Part shown: one piece after another, positions 8,899 to 11,871 of the stretch | How positions within the stretch are numbered: the stretch's first letter is position 1 | How the letters are laid out: every line of letters begins with the position of its first letter | NCBI GenBank assembly: GCA_000697335.1 | Contig: JNEM01010414.1 | Location: 1-11,871, forward strand | Length of the DNA stretch: 11,871 nucleotides | Direction of reading: 5' to 3' | Origin: Conidiobolus incongruus B7586 | Taxonomy: Eukaryota; Entomophthoromycota; Entomophthoromycetes; Entomophthorales; Conidiobolaceae | Notes under the pieces: generated by a model | Told to the model about the DNA's origin: nothing | Seen by the model: only the letters and a program-made list of their open reading frames with translations | Databases searched by the model: none | Translations under genes and position numbers: made by a program

Positions 8899-9095
8899 GT
8901 GGGGTTTTTGAAGAATAAATTTTAATTCATCTAAAATCATTTTAAATTTGGCTAAAAATCTTACTGGATTTTTGAAGATTTAAGATTGATTCATTTTAGG
9001 ATTCAAATTTGCAAGAAATCAATACCTCTAACTTTCAATTCCGAAAATTTTCCATTGGGTCGAAAATTTCAACCAAGATTAGATTGTAGCAGAAA

Positions 9096-9196
9096 CCTAT
9101 TGACAAGGTGAAAATCATTAGGACAAACTTTGGTATTACATTTTTAAACCTTGTTGATAGGCCTTAACCACATTAATTTAGTGGTTTTATCAATAG
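9096..9196. repeat. nested imperfect inverted repeats
   Basis: CCTATTGACAAGGT (9096-9109) is matched at 12 of 14 positions by the reverse complement of ACCTTGTTGATAGG (9148-9161). A third related arm, TTATCAATAGG (about 9187-9197), follows a compact hairpin AACCAC-N9-GTGGTT (9166-9186). Together they could fold into a two-part stem structure. It may be an end of a small mobile element or an RNA structure; no protein or target-site duplication supports either. Confidence 0.35.
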
Positions 9197-9565
9197 GAAA
9201 ATCTATAACAAAGTAACTAGAATGAAATATTTCAAGATGTTGATGGATTATAGATGAATGCTGATGAATGAAATAAAATTTGAAAAGGATTTGGAATAAT
9301 GTAAATATCTTATAATTGTATTATATTAAAATGTGTCTAATCATTGATTAATTTTAGTGATAACGACGACTAATTCTATACAAAACACTATAAAAGTCAT
9401 AAGGAAGAGTTACAAATTGACATAAAGCAAATATTCAATTGAATCAGTGGAATCTGACAAGTATGTTAGGATGTCAATCCAAAATTGAGAATACGTATGA
9501 GAACTTGGTCCAAAAAGGCCGTTGAAGATTGGAAGATGAGATATGAATAATTCAGGTTTATTGCT

Positions 9566-10240
9566 TTAATACAATGGGGAGAATGATGAAGCTTCGGATG
9601 GTTTTAACCTAATAAAATGAATAAATAATGAATTATAAAATACAATATAAACTATCAATTGCCTTTAGGATAATGAGTGTTCTTTTCAATAAAGCGGAAG
9701 GTATATGCAATTCGAGATTGTTTGGATAGATTGGGTTCCAATTTGTGTACGACAAACCCTTGGATAATTACTAAACCATCTATTTCAATAATTTAGAAAA
9801 CTGTTCTAGTATACATATTTTATTATCTGCTGGAATTAATGCTTTAACATGGTCTTCGTCCTTAAATTCCTCGTAATCAACAACTCCGACAAATGCAGTT
9901 CCTTTATTTTATTAGCATGCATTAACCTCTTAGTTATTGCCACTTTTTTGTGAGATCCCAGCACAAATGACAAGTTGCCAATATCCAAGGTACAATCCTC
10001 CAATGGGAACCACATGCCGCGAGCTGAGACTTGATTCGTATACAAGAAGGTAGAATCTTTGTGGGATGGCACACCTGAGCCAATATTGGGTTGCTAAATA
10101 TGATTAATATTAAAGTATTATAAATATTGTAATAAAAGTTACTTTGAAAACAATCATTACAAATTTGTAAGATTTTCAAATTTTAGACACTTTTCTTCAT
10201 TCATCAACATCACCTTATATTTGAATTTCTTAAAAACAGG
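9566..10240 (-). pseudogene. PHYHD1-like phytanoyl-CoA dioxygenase family gene, decayed and 5'-truncated
   Basis: The minus strand carries the C-terminal two-thirds of a PHYHD1-type Fe(II)/2-oxoglutarate dioxygenase. In order: PVFKKF (10240), a VMIVFK block ending at 10143, a normal 49-nt intron (10142-10094), QPNIG...VPSHKDSTFLYT, GMWFPLEDCTLDIGN, SFVLGSHKK, TAFVGVVDYEEFKDEDHVKA, LVIIQGFVVHK, SRIAYTF, and LKPSEASSFSPLY then a stop at 9568-9566. Human PHYHD1 has matching blocks such as FLYTEP, EDATLENGCLWFIPGSH and VVHKS. The HxD motif (HKD), the distal His (VVHK) and the 2-oxoglutarate Arg (SR before AYTF) survive. It is broken: the frame shifts near 9901 after KRLMHANKIK, a stop and frame change precede VMIVFK, and two introns (9826-9780, 9655-9609, both 47 nt) appear to begin with AT rather than GT. 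The N-terminal 100 or so residues are missing, giving way to AT-rich repeats. The preserved motifs suggest recent loss. Confidence 0.85.
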
Positions 10241-10290
10241 ATAAAAAATTAAAATGTTACAATTATGTCATTTATTATTCTATTACCACA

Positions 10291-10445
10291 AATCAAAAAA
10301 ATAGGATACTTTTTAATTTCTGATTTTTCAAACTTATTATTAATTTTAAATAATAAAATATATATAAAACAAATAAGAGAATATATAGTTTTAAATTAAA
10401 TATAATAGATTTTTTGATTTAAAAATTAATTTTTTATTATTATAG
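10291..10445. repeat. tandem duplication, copy 1 (155 bp)
   Basis: This unit is followed head-to-tail by copy 2. Shared anchors such as CTGATTTTT (10320 and 10475) and AAAACAAATAAG (10366 and 10521) sit at a constant 155-bp offset, and the copies remain clearly alignable with scattered substitutions. Confidence 0.8.
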
Positions 10446-10622
10446 AAATGAAAAAATGGGAAATTTTTTAATATCTGATTTTTTAAATTTATTATTAGTT
10501 TTAAATAAAAATATATATATAAAACAAATAAGAAGATATATAGTTTTGAATTATATATATATATATATATATATTATTATTATTATTATTATTATTATTT
10601 TTGATTAAAAGAATAATTTTTT
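10446..10622. repeat. tandem duplication, copy 2, with microsatellite growth
   Basis: Second copy of the 155-bp unit. It aligns from its start through TATATAGTTTTGAATT. A region that in copy 1 is ordinary AT-rich sequence is here replaced by (TA)n and (ATT)n runs, and the shared TTTTGATTAAAAG-type end follows, making this copy about 20-25 bp longer. Confidence 0.75.
10552..10599. repeat. compound microsatellite (TA)11 then (ATT)9
   Basis: An uninterrupted dinucleotide run passes directly into nine ATT units. It is absent from the sister copy of the tandem duplication, so it grew after the duplication. Confidence 0.9.
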
Positions 10623-10799
10623 AAATTTGGTTGTTTAATTTAATTATATTTAAATTAAATAGTAATTATCAAAAGTTTTTTATTTTAGTATTAATAAAAC
10701 TAAACCATAAACTCTTTAAAATTATTTAAATTTTATAAGTAACTTTTAATAATAAAGTATTATTTTAATCAACAATCTATCACTAAGTATATTACTTTA
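10621..10799. repeat. diverged long-spaced repeat, copy 1
   Basis: This stretch aligns with 11698-11871, sharing ATATTTAAATTAAATA, TAATTATCAAAAG and several later blocks with small indels. Identity is roughly three quarters by eye. The offset at TTATCAAAAG is 1075 bp. Low complexity inflates similarity, but the ordered matches over about 170 bp are hard to get by chance. Confidence 0.6.
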
Positions 10800-11697
10800 A
10801 AATTAAAAAAATTATTTAAAACCTATTAAAATCAAAATGATTAATTTTAACTATTATATTTTTAATTATTAATAGAGTAAAAAAATATATTAAAAAACAC
10901 CTTTTTGTTTCAATTAATAATTTTTAAGATATTTTAATATTAGTTGTATAAGTATTTTATATATATTAAAATTTAAATTAAAATTAATTAATAAAAATAT
11001 AAAATAAATACTTTATAATTTAATTAAAACTTATAAAAAACTAGAGTAGCTATTATTAAACTACATTTTTTAAGATATAACTAGAAATTCAAACTTTTAT
11101 ATCTAATTATTACAATTAATGAATCTTAAATCTTTTTATATAATTTTTTACCAAAACATAAATTAAGATGTTAAATTAAATTAAATCAACCTTTTTTATA
11201 AATTTATTTAAATAAATACTATATTAATAAGTAAATATTAATTATTATAATAAATCATAATATTATTTGCTATTATTTTTTTCTAAATAATTTATTTTTA
11301 ATTAATATTCTCAATATAATTTAAAAAACCTATTATTTTATATAATAATTATAAAATATATAAAACTAAAGTTATAAAAAACTTTCTAATTAAAAATAAC
11401 TAGAAAAAACTATTATATTTGGTATATTCTTTAGATTATAACTTAATTATTATTATTGTTTTAGGTAATTAAATAATTAGCTTACAAAAAAGAAAATTTC
11501 TATAGAATAATTTAATTAGTTTGTAAAATATCAAATTTTAGTTTTTAATAAAAAAAATCATTTTTTAAATATTTAAACTTTACTAAAAATATAGCAAAAA
11601 ATTATTAAAATAAAAGGAATTATTAATTTTATATTATATATTTATGTTTATTTTTTTCAATGATATAAAATTCCTATTATTTAAATTATAAAATAAT

Positions 11698-11871
11698 AGA
11701 ATTTGTTATTTAATTTATTTATATTTAAATTAAATAATAATTATCAAAAGCTTTTATTTAATATTAATTAAACTTAATTATAAATCTTTTAAAAATATCA
11801 AGAATTTATATATAACTTTTAATTATAGAATATTATTTCAATTCATTATTTATTATTAAGTAAATTATTTT
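11698..11871. repeat. diverged long-spaced repeat, copy 2 (runs off the window)
   Basis: Counterpart of 10621-10799, same orientation. It is still alignable at the last base of the window, so its true end is outside. Confidence 0.6.

Larger units (their letters stand above)
8348..9565. other. intergenic/relic region between CSTF2 and the PHYHD1 pseudogene
   Basis: After the first 150 bp (CSTF2 promoter side) composition rises to roughly 33-35% G+C, higher than other spacers here. The best minus-strand ATG frame is 65 codons (8940-8743) with no recognised similarity, and its sequence includes the degenerate direct repeat ATAGGGACATT at 8848 and 8888. A 51-codon minus-strand stretch directly after the PHYHD1 pseudogene stop (about 9565-9413) also stays open. 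I cannot name a gene; the composition and broken frames suggest decayed coding DNA. Confidence 0.35.
10241..11871. other. AT-rich repeat-bearing region
   Basis: About 1.6 kb of around 15% G+C with no coding frame. It contains a tandem duplication (10291-10622), a compound microsatellite inside the second copy, and two diverged copies of a longer repeat (10621-10799 and 11698-11871). Weaker similarities recur between them, for example around TTATAAAAAACT near 11031 and 11372. No transposase or other element protein is visible, so the region looks like decayed repeat DNA. Confidence 0.55.

Noticed and set aside
9934-10179. Minus-strand 81-codon frame overlapping the PHYHD1 pseudogene in another frame
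   Set aside because: It runs through a clear intron and is out of register with every conserved PHYH block.
1-11871. CRISPR array, tRNA genes, and virus-like or transposon proteins
   Set aside because: No regularly spaced repeat-spacer pattern, no tRNA T-loop or acceptor pattern, and no reverse transcriptase, integrase, transposase or capsid motifs could be read in either strand.

Overview
This window looks like nuclear DNA from a very AT-rich fungus (about a quarter G+C by eye). Its introns are tiny (47-66 nt) with GTAAPy-like donors, CTAAT/TACTAAC-type branch sites and YAG acceptors. An early-diverging lineage such as the Entomophthoromycotina (Conidiobolus-like) would fit, but that placement is an inference from composition and gene style, not proof. 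I see no prokaryotic operon signs, CRISPR array, tRNA, rRNA, or recognisable virus-like or transposon protein.

Layout. 1-1544 is gene-free AT-rich DNA. 1545-1930 is an island of about 39% G+C with no recognised gene. 2092-3155 (+) is a three-exon PAQR/haemolysin-III/IZH seven-helix membrane protein. 3156-4560 is non-coding. 4652-5647 (+) is a second, intronless PAQR paralogue. 5919-6176 (-) is ISD11/LYRM4, the LYR-motif partner of mitochondrial cysteine desulfurase. 7219-8347 (-) is a seven-exon CSTF2/Rna15-type cleavage stimulation factor, rebuilt here from small exons. 8348-9565 is non-coding to relic sequence. 9566-10240 (-) is the decayed 3' two-thirds of a PHYHD1-type phytanoyl-CoA dioxygenase gene. 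10241-11871 is AT-rich DNA with a 155-bp tandem duplication, AT and ATT microsatellites, and a diverged repeat pair spaced 1075 bp.

The genes do not form a pathway: two are housekeeping (Fe-S cluster assembly, mRNA 3'-end formation). The accessory interest lies in the tandem PAQR pair, whose members differ sharply in intron content and codon use, and in the PHYHD1 pseudogene. That pseudogene keeps its catalytic residues but carries a frameshift, and two of its apparent intron donors read AT instead of GT. I found no clear sign of a wholly new biological system. The best leads are the paralogue pair, the pseudogene with its donor changes, a perfect 11-bp palindrome just upstream of the CSTF2 gene, and the unexplained G+C island upstream of the first PAQR gene.
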